Below, one piece after another: positions 23,155-34,614 of a stretch of 64,000 nucleotides of DNA. The notes under the pieces were generated by a model. That model saw only the letters and a list, made by a program, of their open reading frames with translations, had not been told where the DNA came from and ran no database searches. Source of the DNA: Zerene cesonia (taxonomy: Eukaryota > Arthropoda > Insecta > Lepidoptera > Pieridae); the NCBI RefSeq assembly GCF_012273895.1, contig NC_052117.1, forward strand, positions 7,138,406-7,202,405, in the 5' to 3' direction. Both the position numbers and the translations under genes were made by a program. Within the stretch, counting starts at the first letter, position 1. Each line of letters starts with the position of its first letter.

Positions 23155-23217
23155 AATGTGTGAACAAGTGATAAGGCTTCGCCACAATACAGACGTAGGC
23201 TTGAATCTCGCCACATG
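23155..23217 (+). repeat. Degenerate tRNA-like segment
   Basis: ATGTG at the left can pair with CACAT at the right, GTGATAAGGC resembles part of a D arm and GGCTTGAATCTCG is an imperfect B box. Likely a worn SINE head or tRNA pseudogene. Confidence 0.33.
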
Positions 23218-23619
23218 AAAAATTTATATTTTAATGCTATAAAACACAAAAACCTAGAATGCTTGTGTCAGCCAATTGGCGAATCCGTCAAGGCAACTAA
23301 ACTTTTCATTGAACTGTGATGGCGTTTTATCCGCGTCGCTCGTTTTAAAACCGCACTGAGCGTGCACCTCACCTGACATGGCACGATATAATGAATAGTT
23401 TCCGGCGTTGAAACATGTTACTGTGGAGTCGTCGACTCACTGTCCAAATCGCTCATTCTCACCCCACTTACGTGCCTGCTATCGCTTACTGGAACAATTA
23501 ATCATTTTCATTTAGAACGTTTGATTGGAGCTCTTATTTACAATAACGCTTTCCAAGTATGCTAATGAATGCTAAATAAATTAGCTAGAATGTGGTGATA
23601 TTTATACTTTTATTGAAGA
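23218..23619. other. GC-richer stretch, no gene seen
   Basis: 23290-23490 has many CG dinucleotides and no repeat features; no open frame of 60 codons. Confidence 0.45.
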
Positions 23620-23815
23620 CTAGCTGCGCCCCGCGGTTTCACCCGCATCCGTATCCCGTAGGAATATCGGGATATAAGTTGCCTATATGTTATTCCAGTT
23701 CTTTCAGCTATGTACGAACTAAATTTCATTGCAATCTGTTCAGTAGTTTTTGCGTGAAAGAGCAACAAACACACAGACATCCTTACAAACTTTCGCATTT
23801 ATAATATTAGTAGGA
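23620..23815 (-). mobile_element. Helitron-like element, family A
   Basis: Plus view: host A, CTAGCTGCGCCCCGCGGTTT, then GTAGGAATATCGGGATA and TTTTTGCGTGAAAGAGCAAC, ending TATAATATTAGTAGGA before host T. Reverse orientation of the element at 52354. Both strands show a frame of 60-70 codons through it, a consequence of its lower AT content. Confidence 0.83.
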
Positions 23816-23876
23816 TTGTAGCGTACTTTGCTTTTAGAAGTTTTTGTACATCAGGAAATATTTGTATGTTTGTAAT

Positions 23877-24040
23877 CATTACTATCATCAGCCATTATAT
23901 CATGTTACCCCTGCTAGGACACAGGCCTCCTATGAGGATTCAGGTCATATCCACCACAATGACCAAGTGTGGGGTGGCAGAGGTCACATGTCGTGAACTT
24001 TTGATTCTTTGTCGTGCCCGTTTGCTCACCATTGACCATA
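23877..24040 (-). mobile_element. SINE-A, 3' half only
   Basis: CATCAGCCATTATATCATGT, GACACAGGCCTCCTATGAGG and CACATGTCGTGAACTTTTGA are reverse complements of SINE-A tail sequences. The tRNA-like head is absent. Confidence 0.68.
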
Positions 24041-24057
24041 CTATGTTTACCACTGCC

Positions 24058-24165
24058 ATGTTTGTAATGTTTTCCCACAGAAACTACTGGATCGATTTCA
24101 AATATTCTTTCACTATTAAAAAGCTGTAACTTCACTGAGTGACAAATGCTATATATATGTACTAA
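24058..24165 (+). repeat. Dispersed repeat O
   Basis: TTTGTAATGTTTTCCCACAG, an ACTACTGGATCGATTTCAAA block and CTTCACTGAGTGACAAATGC match 45356-45465. The ACTACTGGACCGATTT phrase is typical of lepidopteran Helitron-like repeats, but the ends are not clear in either copy. Confidence 0.5.
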
Positions 24166-24654
24166 TTAAATATAAAATTTTATCAAGTGGATAAATATTG
24201 TATTTAAAAAAATATACACAAAACTTATTAACTGCTTTAATCACAACTAGATTGTTATATTAGAATGTTATAAATTTAATTTTTATAATCTGTAAAATTA
24301 AATTTATCATAGATTTAAAAATTCGTTGTTTATGATAGAAATTCATTTATAAATGAATAAACAGTCTGGCCCAGATATCACAAACAATGATTATCCTAAA
24401 CAAACTCAGGTGGGATCTTGTTCGGGATAAAATAAAAGCTAAAACATTTAATTTACACAAGACAAAGTACTTAATTTAAACATTTTTCATTTTAGTATTT
24501 CCCGATATCCAATTATTATTACTTATTTAAGTAAATAACTAGTTGATAACTTCGACTTCTTCTCTCCTTATCTTCACGTCTACAAAAAAAATACATTCTC
24601 CTTAATAATTTTAATGAAATAAATTACGGAAAGATAGTATTTTAATATTCATTA
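24166..24654. other. AT-rich, nothing recognised
   Basis: No open frame of 60 codons. AATTTAT and AAATTTA strings dominate. Confidence 0.55.
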
Positions 24655-24832
24655 CATGCGATACGCCTCGGCTTCGCTTGACAAGTACATATTTAGCCTC
24701 CAGCACTCAGGGATACGCAAAATATACATATCCATCGGTGAAAGAATTTTATAAGTCGGTCCGGTAGTTTCTGAGATTTGTGCATTCAAAGAAACAAATA
24801 AACGAACTCTCTTTATATGATTAGTAAAGTAG
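24655..24832 (-). mobile_element. Helitron-like family D, decayed
   Basis: GCGATACGCCTCGGCTTCGC, AGTACATATTTAGCCT, TCGGTCCGGTAGTTTCTGAG and TGCATTCAAAGAAACAAATA follow the order of 13586-13749. Ends have lost CTAG and TATAGA. Confidence 0.5.
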
Positions 24833-25913
24833 TTAAAATTAAATAAATAAAAAAATAAACCGTATAGTTAGATAAATAAATAAACAAATAAAGCAGTTAG
24901 TTAAAGATGAATTTAATTCATATTATCACGATTACATCGTTACGACTTACATAAAATCAAATTCACAAACATCATTGTACCGAGCTTATAAAATCTGAAA
25001 GAGGTAAAATAACAATCAAATTTTAGATTTAATTAAAAATGTGTTATTAAAACGATATAAGCAAAACATTCAATATAAGAAACAATTGCAGGTATTTAAT
25101 AGATAGATGATTCAATAATTATCACAAAAAAAACAAATAACACAGTTTTCCCTAAAGAAGAAAATATTAAAAACAGCACAATCCTAAACATTGATCAGAA
25201 GACAAGTCATAAGCACTATGCACTTCACCTAAAAATAGTAAACGTTAAGGACCTTTAGTTAAGAAATTACTAAGACATTAATTCTCTTTGCATTATAATA
25301 TGGATTATTTAAAACGTCAAAGGCCAAACTTAATTTTTGAAGATTATTAATTTCTTTCAATATATCCCCACAAAATGGCGCATTATCGATCCTATTCTTT
25401 GTTGAATTGTATAGCATTATAATTATTTTTAATAAAAGATTTATGCATACATAACAACCTTCATATCGGACATATGCCCCACCAGTTAAATAAAGTTCAA
25501 ATAATCGTAAAAAAACACAATCGAGCAACTTTTAATAGCTTTGAGAGTGTTACTCAAAATTCGTAGCCGAGAGCAGTGACTCGTAGTCACGTGGTAATTA
25601 CATGCCATATAATTAGAGCTAATATTAATTATTCCCTGTGATTACTGAGCGCGTAATTTGCTAGCCCTAAATTAGTTTCGCGTGAAGCTGTCAAGAGGGT
25701 TGGACTTTGGACACTAATATGGGTTCAGTTGGGCATGCTCGGCAAATTTTAAATGTTTGAAATGGGAAATTTTTAATTATTACATATATTTTAAAGGTGG
25801 TACAGGTCGGCGGGTAAACTCTTTTGTTTGCAGCAGCTGTTTGTGTAAGCAAGTACGACAGGTATGTAATGCATTAGATTTATAATATAATGCACTTATA
25901 ATATATTTACATA
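24833..25913. other. Low-complexity then possible conserved DNA
   Basis: 24836-24905 is a TAAA/AAAT-rich low-complexity run. The 89-codon minus frame at 25259-25528 has Leu- and Asn-rich composition and no domain known to me. 25590-25740 is less AT-rich, with TAATTA and GCGCGTAATTTGCTAGCCCT, and may be regulatory. Confidence 0.4.
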
Positions 25914-26115
25914 GTGAAGTCCCGTGCCCCCTAGCGGGGTATGGGGCAGATGATATACACCTGTTTCACGATGGTCGATTTTCTTTATGGACAAGTAGGT
26001 GATCAGCTTTCTGTATCTTGCCAGACCGAGACATTTTTTTGTGCGTCCTCTCCGGTAATCGAACCCAGGACCCCTCGGTTCTACGCTCACGTAATAACCA
26101 CTGTACCAAGGAGAC
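25914..26115 (-). mobile_element. SINE-C (tRNA-derived)
   Basis: Minus strand: CCTTGGTACAGTGGTTATTA holds an A box-like TGGTACAGTGGTTA (26095-26108) and GGGTTCGATTACCGG a B box (about 26055-26065), spaced as in a tRNA. Downstream are GGTCTGGCAAGATACAG and a CCCCGCTAGGGGG hairpin near the 3' end. The overlapping 64- and 67-codon frames are fortuitous. Single copy in the window apart from a 16-bp possible remnant at 15723. Confidence 0.68.
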
Positions 26116-26344
26116 GGTCGATATATTTATATAATATACTATAAATATTTTCCATCTAAGAATATATCATTTCTAATGCCAGTTTTTTTCCTAGTTTAAG
26201 CATTATTTAATAACCTATGTGTTATTATTGTTTTGTAAAAAAATATTGATATTTAATTCTACTTTAATTATGTATTATGTTTTTATTTGAATTTTACTTT
26301 TGTGTGGTGAATCTCGATGTTAGCCTGAAGGACTATCATCTTAG

Positions 26345-26412
26345 TACGGACGCGTGGGTGAACTGAAGGTTCACCTTTGCGAACTTTGCGACACGCTCAA
26401 GGGCGTCCCGTA
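26345..26412. other. Cloverleaf-capable inverted-repeat segment
   Basis: TACGG+ACGC (26345-26353) pairs with GCGT+CCGTA (26403-26412, one bulged C). GTG (26354-26356) can extend onto CAC (26392-26394). GGTGAAC (26357-26363) pairs exactly with GTTCACC (26369-26375) around a 5-nt loop. Between the arms CTTTGCGA is directly repeated. The design resembles a multi-branched RNA or the tip of a foldback element. No A/B boxes or terminator make it a tRNA. Confidence 0.45.
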
Positions 26413-27582
26413 TGAATTAATATATTATATGAGTGTTATATATAATATTATATATAAATGAACGACTATATTCTACAAGGATACCACGTAAGTGGATCAA
26501 ATATATATAAGTGTTAAATATTTTGAATTCATCACCCAACATTGCCATTTGTTATTTAAAAATTGCAGCATCGATTTTAAAATATGTTGGATTACACAAC
26601 CTCAATTGAAACGATTCTATTTTAGGAAAGTTTAAAACTTACGATAACACAGAACATCCATTACGTGGGTTCGTAGGTCTATTTTAAAATATATTAAAAC
26701 AGTTTCATGCAACTGTATGCAAATTAAGTTTATAATTGGTCGCATGCCGAAGAAATTAAAAATTTATAACAAATTATCATTTCCGAAGATAGGATTTTTT
26801 TTATTTCCTCTGCTTTAGTTTTATGAGAGGATTGCAAAGAATACGCGCTCGCAAATGTCTGAAAATCTGATTTCAAATCATATGATACTGGAATCGTTGT
26901 TTAAACTGAAACAAGGTATCAAAAATCCTTTTTTATATTTTATAAATGTAACATATCATTTTTGATGTTAATAGACACGATTTATTCCATGCCTCTTCAT
27001 AAAACAAAATCACAAACAGTTAATTAAGCCCACAACGCTCAGAACACTGCACCCAAAAATCAACGCGCGACGCAAACCATTGAAAGCATGCATAATCCCA
27101 AACGGACATACTAAATCAAAATTACGCCAAACTCCGTACTATCGTATGTTTCCAGAACATTCTAACGCTGGGGCTATACAATGCCCATTCATTCCGACAC
27201 CAAACATACAATTTCGGCTACTATTTGTGCCCTATCTCTTGGTGCGTTCAGCTTCCATATTTGCTCGTAAGATTGATGTATCGGCTGTAGGCTGCGGTAA
27301 TTGGACTGATGGACAGACAGACCGTTCATATGTCAGTGGGACGAGGGTAATGCAAAATGTAACCAATTGCAAGTAATCAGTTTTAGTGATCGAACGTAAT
27401 TGGACTTTCCGTAGTGCTGTATGTAGTTTTGAATAAACTATTCATCGAGTCTTGGCTCACTTTGGTTGTGATTTATTTATGTAAATACATTACTGGTATA
27501 CCAGTATGTAAGTATCTTTGTATATCTATGAACACTAAATCTACCAATACGAGTATGTTGGTAGAATGAATAATAGAATTGC
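26413..27582. other. AT-rich then GC-richer single-copy DNA, no gene
   Basis: 26413-26470 is an alternating AT run. 27000-27420 has moderate GC and one 98-codon plus frame (27080-27376) with no recognisable domain and no splice context; I read it as conserved-looking non-coding DNA. Confidence 0.42.
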
Positions 27583-27730
27583 TGTGGTCACGGGGAGACT
27601 CTCGCTGTAAAGTGTTCGAAACGTCGGGTTAATAATATAATGAATAAATCGCGTTTAAAATCCGTTGAAAAGTTTTTAATTTCTAAATGTATAATACTCG
27701 CGTGAAACCAAACACAAGAAAATACTAATA
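27583..27730 (+). repeat. Dispersed repeat Q
   Basis: GTGGTCACGGGGAGACT, TCGCGTTTAAAATCCGTTGA, GTATAATACTCG and ACACAAGAAAATA also occur, in order, at 36043-36147. This copy has about 45 bp more in the middle, including GTTCGAAACGTCGGG. Similar GAAACGTCGG phrases occur near the 3' ends of some Penelope-like elements, but I cannot assign the class. Confidence 0.45.
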
Positions 27731-29469
27731 CTGAAATAGGCAAACGACGAAAATTACTTTTTTGATTAAAATCTATGTTTCAATTGCTAGCTTCGCTCAT
27801 ACGGCAAATACCGCTCCACTAATGCATTGCCTCTGAAAACATGATCTTAAACGTAAGTATGCAAGTGGTAAAAGTGGACAGGTGGCCAGTAAGGTTCGTT
27901 AGGAGTTTTAAAAGTAATAGGAAAAAAGTGTATTAGGGCTTTTATGAGTAGTTTTTATGAAATTAATGTATTAAAAACTGCAAGTTCTGTTGAGCATAGT
28001 AATTCTGTATATATATGCACAGAGAAGAAAATGTTATTTTATAAAGAAGTAGAAATATTGAGAAATAATTTAAATTATTACAGTTGGTATCACTTCTGAA
28101 TATGTTATGTTAACTATATCTGTCAGTTAAAACGAAAAGTTATGTATGAAAATATATTGAAGAGTATTAAACAGGCTATCAGGAACATTATCTCATTTAA
28201 TTTTATCAAGCGTATTTTGAATGCCAAAAGTTCATCTTCATCTGTGATCATTGTTCATTAATCGAATATTTTTTAAGATAAATTTACAGCTAAAAATACC
28301 AATACAAAAAATATGCAGGTAATATGCAATGAAACACATGTTTTTTTTTTAATATGAATACATTTTTATAAGAGATGATTATATGAGTTGAAAGAGAAGA
28401 AGCAGTTAATATTGTTATTAATTAATAATAAAAAAAATATTTTAAAGAAATAAAATATACAAATAAAACGAGTATAATGAAATACTGACCTCGACTTATA
28501 TTTCTTTCATTCATGTCTTGCCAAAAAGTTATTTTAGTCTACAAAACTAACTTACTTTTAAAGGTCAAACCAAAATTTAATGTAAACGGCAGGTAGTGGC
28601 TATTTTATAATGAAACGACAGCGCTTACAAATCTTCTTTAATTTGAAATGATAAACCAGTCCAAAGCGCGCTTACAAAGGCATATTCCGAAATGAAATTC
28701 ACAAACTAAAGCTGTTGTCTTCCAAACAATACAAAGACCTACAAATATTGTTGAGCACTTAGCCAGAATTGCACTGCGCCAGATATCGTTTCGTATAGCT
28801 AACCATCAAACAGTTAATTTCGTCGAAACAACTGCAATTAGTTAGTGATTTCGCGCTTCGAGCGAAAGTGTTTTATTGCTCCAACTCTTGCAACTTTCAA
28901 ACAAGAGTCTATATACCTGAAAAAAGAAAAGTGTACTTTAAACTGTTGGTATAAGATTCAGTTCACCGTGAAACGCAAAGTTCTATAGGTGGCGTTCGTA
29001 TAAATAACTTTTTTCAGGAGGGCCCTTTATCGCATCCTGAATCGTTTGGAAGTGATGCAAAAATTATTCGGCATTCGTTTTTTCCATGGATGGAATAAAG
29101 ATGGGCTGATCTTTCAACTTGGCCGGTGAAGTATTCATGTGGAATGGTTTATAAACATGATGTGTTCCAGTTGTGTTTACACCTCTGTGCGGACGAACCT
29201 TTACAGAAATGTGGATTTATTATGGGACACAATGCCAGTATTAAATCTTTATATTTACCAGATGACGTCAACAACTTTTTAGAACGTCTATCCAAGAATT
29301 TCGCTATGAAATATATGTAAATATCGTCATAGCTAATATTGTAATATTGATAATTATGATAATATTACCTTATTTAAGTAGAATAAAATAAAATTTTATT
29401 ATATTATTATTTAGTGTGACTTTTGAATAATCATAACAGACTATTTCTACTTGACTTTTGACTATATGA
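27731..29469. other. No confirmed gene; possible coding relic near the right end
   Basis: 27760-28540 is AT-rich. 28590-29330 is less AT-rich with no repeat signature and holds open frames at 29019-29126 and 29099-29317 behind a good 3' splice-site consensus at 29017, described in the findings. AATAAAATAAAA at 29382 could be a polyadenylation signal. Confidence 0.35.
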
Positions 29470-29640
29470 ACTAACTTCCCGCCCACGGTTTCGCCCGTAT
29501 GGACAAAGGTAAAACCCGTGAAATAATGATATATTCCACTGGGGTAAACAGTAGCTTATATCCCTCTCAAGCCTACAGATACACTCACTATCTACAGACA
29601 CAAAAATGATATCATAAAATCGTTCCGTTATAACATGAGA
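29470..29640 (-). mobile_element. Helitron-like element, decayed
   Basis: TTCCCGCCCACGGTTTCGCC at the left is a GC-rich Helitron-type 3' end in reverse, and AGTAGCTTATATCCCTCTCA-type sequence follows. The 107-codon minus frame here overlaps it and the next repeat and is not a gene. Confidence 0.4.
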
Positions 29641-29690
29641 GAAATATAAACAAAAGAAGAAACATAAATAATTATTTCTTAGGAAAAACT

Positions 29691-29780
29691 CAACCGTCAT
29701 GGGAGGCACCAGCTTTAAAATAAAAAATAGAATTACAAAAATCGATTCACCCAATAAAAAGATTCTCCTCTTTTTAGATT
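29691..29780 (-). repeat. GAAGTCGGTT-type repeat fragment
   Basis: CATGGGAGGCACCAGCTTTA, AATAGAATTACAAAAATCG and CCTCTTTTTAG parallel 2849-2965. Confidence 0.45.
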
Positions 29781-32370
29781 ATGTAACATTGGTTATAATG
29801 ATATTTGGAAGCTTCAAATTAAATATACACATTTACTTAGATATTTGCTTTTGAATAATCAGTTCAAATGATAAACATGGTTTTGCAATGAAATTTTATA
29901 ATTATAAATCATAATTACACACACATTGAATTATTTTTTATTTTAATAGATAAATATATATTATGTTTCTTATATGGAAAAAATATATTTCTTACTAGTT
30001 TCCTGCAACCATTTAAACACTACTTTCGTTTTAATCATTTTCACTTTCTTTTATTATCTCTTTCGTACACTAAAGAATTATGACATAATATTTATTTCAA
30101 TGCGCAATAAAGGTAACATGTATTATTCAGAATCGATTTACAAATATTCAAATGCTATAAAAAATAATGTACCCGCTGTGTTAACTATTACTTGAACTAC
30201 TACTACTGCTGGTATAATAACGATACTATTTCTATATGTAAACACTAGAAATTCCGCTATTGGTACCTACCTAATCAAGGGAATCGCTTTAATCCTAGCT
30301 GGCAAAAACAATTGCCTCGTTAACACTTTTCCACAGTATCTTATTCGATTACTTCGAAAGTAGGAAACATTCAGATGGTGTTCTGACCTCAAAAAGTTTT
30401 TGCATTTAGATAAGCACTCGGAACCTTCCATTTTGTTTCGGCTCGATAGAGAAGGGACGAATAAATGCCGTCAAATGAGGTGTGAAAGATTCTAAATATT
30501 TCACCGTTTTACGCCAAAGTTCTAGATCGATGCCGCTAATTGGTGTTTAAATTGTTTTGAAGTATTGATATCTGTTCGTGTTTGTTGTTTTACTAATTTC
30601 GACCTTATTACTTTTCATCAAAATTGAAATTTGACGTTTTATAATCTGAAATAAAAATGAAATCCAAGGTTGTGTGAGCCATAATAATTATATAATAGCA
30701 GACACACTGTACGTATATATATAGTGATGAATATTTAAAACTAATTTTACTTTTGTTTGCCTGTAAAATGATAAGTTTTTACATTTAGAAGCTTACCTAA
30801 GGTTATTTTATTATAACAGTTTATAGAAGCGTACAATCGAATTCGAATATAGTAAAACTAGGGATCGGTTTGTATAGAATTTGGCATTGTCATAATCTGC
30901 AATCCATACATACTAATATACGATATAGGCTTTGTTGACGAAGGTCTCTATGACTATTATAAAGCTTGCTTGATTATAGCATTTACCTATGTTATAGGCA
31001 TATTTAAATGTACAATTGTATGTGTATTGTTGTTAATATATATAAATAATTATTTATATTGCAAGTAAAGTTGATTATATTAAAACCTATAGTTTATGGT
31101 ATGTAGGTAAATTATTATAGGTACGAATCCATCCATGATGCATGTTGTGCATTTCAAATTTAATTGATTAAATAATCCAACTTAATTATATTGGATTATA
31201 TAGGTAAGTTTATTAATTTTCAGTAAATATTATGTTATGCGAACGAGAATGTTTTACATGTTTTCAAATTTGTAAATATTAGTAAATTATATTTAAAATA
31301 AATCTCTCTGTAAACATATTTAGCTTTTATTAACAATTTATTACAATGTCTTTGAGTATTTTATATTATGGATAATAATTATAACTTCGCCCTTTTTGTT
31401 CTAGTTACAATATAACAGCTCGAAATAACAGCACAATATTGCAGGAATAATTGTATTATAATCCGGAATAAATTCATAAATTTGGTATGTTACACTAAAC
31501 TTGAACCAGTATAATTAGCATATGATCGCTCAATAATCGAAGCTCAGATCATGCGAAAGCGCAACAATAATATCATTTATTGGGCATAAAAAATATAACA
31601 ACTGTACAGTACATTGGTCCCCAAAGTAAGACAGCCTCTATCTTGGAGACAAACGTTCAAAGACAATCTTGTGAAAGACCTCCAAATACCAAACCCAAAT
31701 TTAAACGCAACTCATCGTTACCCAACTCTGGAAATAACTTGATTATGAGCGGAATAAAACATTTCAATGGTTTACAATCTGTACATTGGACGGTGTATTT
31801 GCCCTCGTTCCCAGAGTCAATAAAGAATGAAAAAGTTTTGGCTCACTGTGCGGTTCGTGAGAACTAGATGAAAGTTTTCCATCAATGCTGAGTTTGGAGG
31901 CATTGGTGTTTGGCGCTAATTGTAGTGATGGTGATATAGTTACTTATGAAGGGGTTGGGGAAAATACGCTGTAGTCAATTGTGACTATAGTATATTGATA
32001 CTTGACACAATTTTGAATGTGTTTTGCTTGAAATTATTAATGAATCTAGGATTAGTATTAGATGTGATTTATTCCGGGCGTTATCATAGTTTCCGTCCCT
32101 GTAGAACTGTCGGGGCAAAAAGCATCCATTTTGAATTTTATTTAAATCGTTGAAGCGTGAAAGAGACATGGGCGGATAGAGTTACTTTTGTATTTATAAT
32201 ATCAATAGGGTTAATTTAATGATCGCCCCAACTCCGCCCAAGTATATTTTTTTTTTACTTTTTTTAGGTATTATGCTATATGTAACACGACTTTCTTTTA
32301 TGTGGTATGTAAAAAGAATTATATATTTTGTTTATTTATGTATTATATGTTGCGTTTACTTTAATTTTAA
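29781..32370. other. 2.6 kb, no confirmed gene
   Basis: Mostly AT-rich. 30230-30560 and 31560-31870 are GC-richer. The latter has a 95-codon frame without ATG start, splice signals or known domain. No repeats recognised. Confidence 0.45.
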
Positions 32371-32565
32371 TCACTACGTAGTATAAAACAAATTCGCTTC
32401 CCATCTGTGTGTCTGTATGCTTGGGTCTTTAAATTTACGCAGTACATTTCGATGGATTCTTTTAATAGAAATAAATAGAGTGATTCAAGAGGAAGGTTTA
32501 TACGATTTATATTATCCACAAATCTACTCCGAATACAACGTCTGCGAGCTGCGGGCACAAGCTAG
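32371..32565 (+). mobile_element. Helitron-like element, family E (best copy)
   Basis: Host A, then TCACTACGTAGTATAAAACA; ends CTGCGGGCACAAGCTAG before host T. Both ends fit the Helitron rule exactly. AGAGTGATTCAAGAGGAAGG and CTACTCCGAATACAACGTCT are shared with 5674-5869. Frames over it (63 and 105 codons) extend into flanking DNA and are fortuitous. Confidence 0.68.
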
Positions 32566-33611
32566 TAACACTGTTAGAGCTAGTACTCAAAATAAAACTT
32601 ACGTATATATAGTTATCCACGTTAAAACAAATGTACAAACTTTTATCCCCTTGTTGCAGGTATGTTTCGTGGTATGTTTGTGTGTGAGAACGTGCTTAGA
32701 AGTGAATATTTATACTAAAATTTTTCAGCTTTAACAATCGTTACCTGAACTCATGTAAAATGTACGATGTGATCTGAATTATATTTCTTGTTTAGAGTAT
32801 GTTTCAAAGATATACATAAATATATACTGCATACTTATTGATACTTTATGTACCATTGAAAAACTAATTAAAGGTAAATATTTTGAATGTATTCTATTTA
32901 AAAGTATTTCTCATCTTTCAAACATTTCTATATGATAGTTTGCGTCCCATAGCTCACCCTTTGAGTATTGTTTTGACACTTAAAAGCCCTTTTCTTTGTT
33001 CAAGGTTTCGTCTATCTATTTAAGAATTAATCGAAATCCTCTTCGCAGTTTAGAGCTCAAAGTTGCTAGGAAAAGTAGCAAACGAAAATACAGTTTTGGG
33101 ATTCGCCTTTATATTATGCACGATACTTTTTTTATAGCTGAAAAGGACCAATAGCCTGACCTCTACTACGGTCACCGCCCCATACAACACAGGTGTCACG
33201 TTAACTGGTAGTATTTATTCCATAAACCACAGCGTTCACGGTTAGTAATGAAATAAAATGAATCATAAATCGTGCTTGCAGTCAGCACGACCATTTTCAC
33301 GTTTTTCCGCGGAACGCTTATGATAAATGTATTACGCGTACAATGGACTGACCCTTTGTTGATTAATGACAGTTTAACCAAAGCGGTTTAGCTTATTTTA
33401 TATAATATATACCTTAACGATGTTTTTATTCCAATAATGGCACTGAAATATTCCATTCAAAACTATTGTGTATTCAATCAAATCATCGAAAATAAGACAA
33501 TATTTGTGCTTTATTTATACATATGCCAAATCTAATTTCAGTACTCAATATTTATGTCTAATCTTTTATATTTGTTGTATCTAATGTCTGAGAATATATA
33601 GATTTTTAATA
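32566..33611. other. No gene seen; candidate recursive splice site inside
   Basis: TTTTATCCCCTTGTTGCAG meets GTATGT at 32659/32660. 33120-33330 is GC-richer with no repeat features. Confidence 0.4.
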
Positions 33612-33822
33612 TCATAGCGGTCAACTGAGATGATGGTAAGCGATCACTACCGCCCATGAATTTTCGGAGAGGTAGTGCCTCTACGAATGCGCAGTCCGCT
33701 TTTAAGCGGTGAGGGAAAAGGAAAACATTGTCGACTGGAAAGAGTGAATTGACTGGGAAGGGTAAGGAAAAAGAAACACTTCCCCGGAGCGAGCTGGCTC
33801 ATATCGTTGCGAAGCGCGCTAA
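33612..33822 (-). mobile_element. SINE-B, diverged
   Basis: Plus view: GATGATGGTAAGCGATCACT, ACCGCCCATGAA, GAGGTAGTGCCTCTACGAAT and CTTCCCCGGAGCGAGCTGGC are reverse complements of SINE-B blocks at 48860-49110. A 66-codon frame over it is an artefact. Confidence 0.68.
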
Positions 33823-34570
33823 AAGATATATACCATCTAAAAGATTTATTGATTTATTCTTATATCACAAAAGTAAATTAACATTCGTTATTAACATAAA
33901 TTTCCACAAAACACAACACATCGTTTAAAAGTACGATGTTAACTGCGCACCCTGTTTGTAAACTTTATGAGTTGGCCAAACTGTTTTTTACAGTTCCGTT
34001 GTTACGTACGTTCAATGAAATTCGTAGACAAGTTTTTATCGCTACAGCCGTTACCACGTACAAAATATTAACTTTACCAATACTAATATTACCAGCCTCT
34101 TCGAGCAAAAAAGCAATATTTGAAGATTATGAGATTGGTTTATGGGTTGCTTTTTAGAAGGAAATATGCAGCCTACGTCTTGGGGGCACTCTGGTTACAG
34201 CAAGGCTTTGGGGGGTTTACGAGTATACCGCCGAGGTGACGAGTGGCGAGTGCAAGAATCTACTTCCGATCTCAAAGAAACATACTATGTATGTAAGTAT
34301 ACAATGACTTAATAATGCTTCTTTAAATGATCTTTGGTCGTCTTCTATATGTATTACCGGATGTGCATTCGGCATTATATAAGATACGGGATCTTAGACC
34401 AACACTCTTTATATAGAAAAAGTTTAATTGCTAGTTTGTCGGCTTATTTATATGTCCATATATTAGTGTATTTAGATGATTACTGATACCATTCCGAAAG
34501 CGGAGTATATATGCCGTCTGAGCGAAGAAAAAAATCATTCCCTAATCAGCGCTTGCAATTTGCAAGACTG
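33823..34570. other. No gene; GC-rich patch of unknown origin
   Basis: 34156-34258 is GC-rich (CTTGGGGGCACTCTGG; GGGGGGTTTACGAGTATACC; CCGCCGAGGTGACGAGTGGC), unlike its neighbours, and reads like an old mobile-element fragment I cannot name. A 73-codon frame at 33936-34157 is unrecognised. Confidence 0.35.
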
Positions 34571-34614
34571 TAAGTATCATCGAGTATATAAACCATGCGC
34601 GAGACACCCTGTAT
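34571..34614. repeat. Fragment of the ACACCCTGTATA-ended repeat
   Basis: TAAGTATCATCGAGTATATA followed by GAGACACCCTGTATA parallels 53357-53405 (TAAGTACCATTGAGCGTAGT ... GGGACATCCTGTATATA). Confidence 0.4.

Noticed and set aside
27080..27376. 98-codon plus frame in a GC-richer stretch
   Set aside because: No ATG-led gene structure and no known domain; contains a CAGACAGAC simple run.
29431..29754. 107-codon minus frame
   Set aside because: Overlaps two dispersed repeats; no known domain.
31580..31867. 95-codon plus frame in a GC-richer stretch
   Set aside because: No ATG at its start, no convincing splice sites and no protein similarity that I can recall; read as conserved-looking non-coding DNA.
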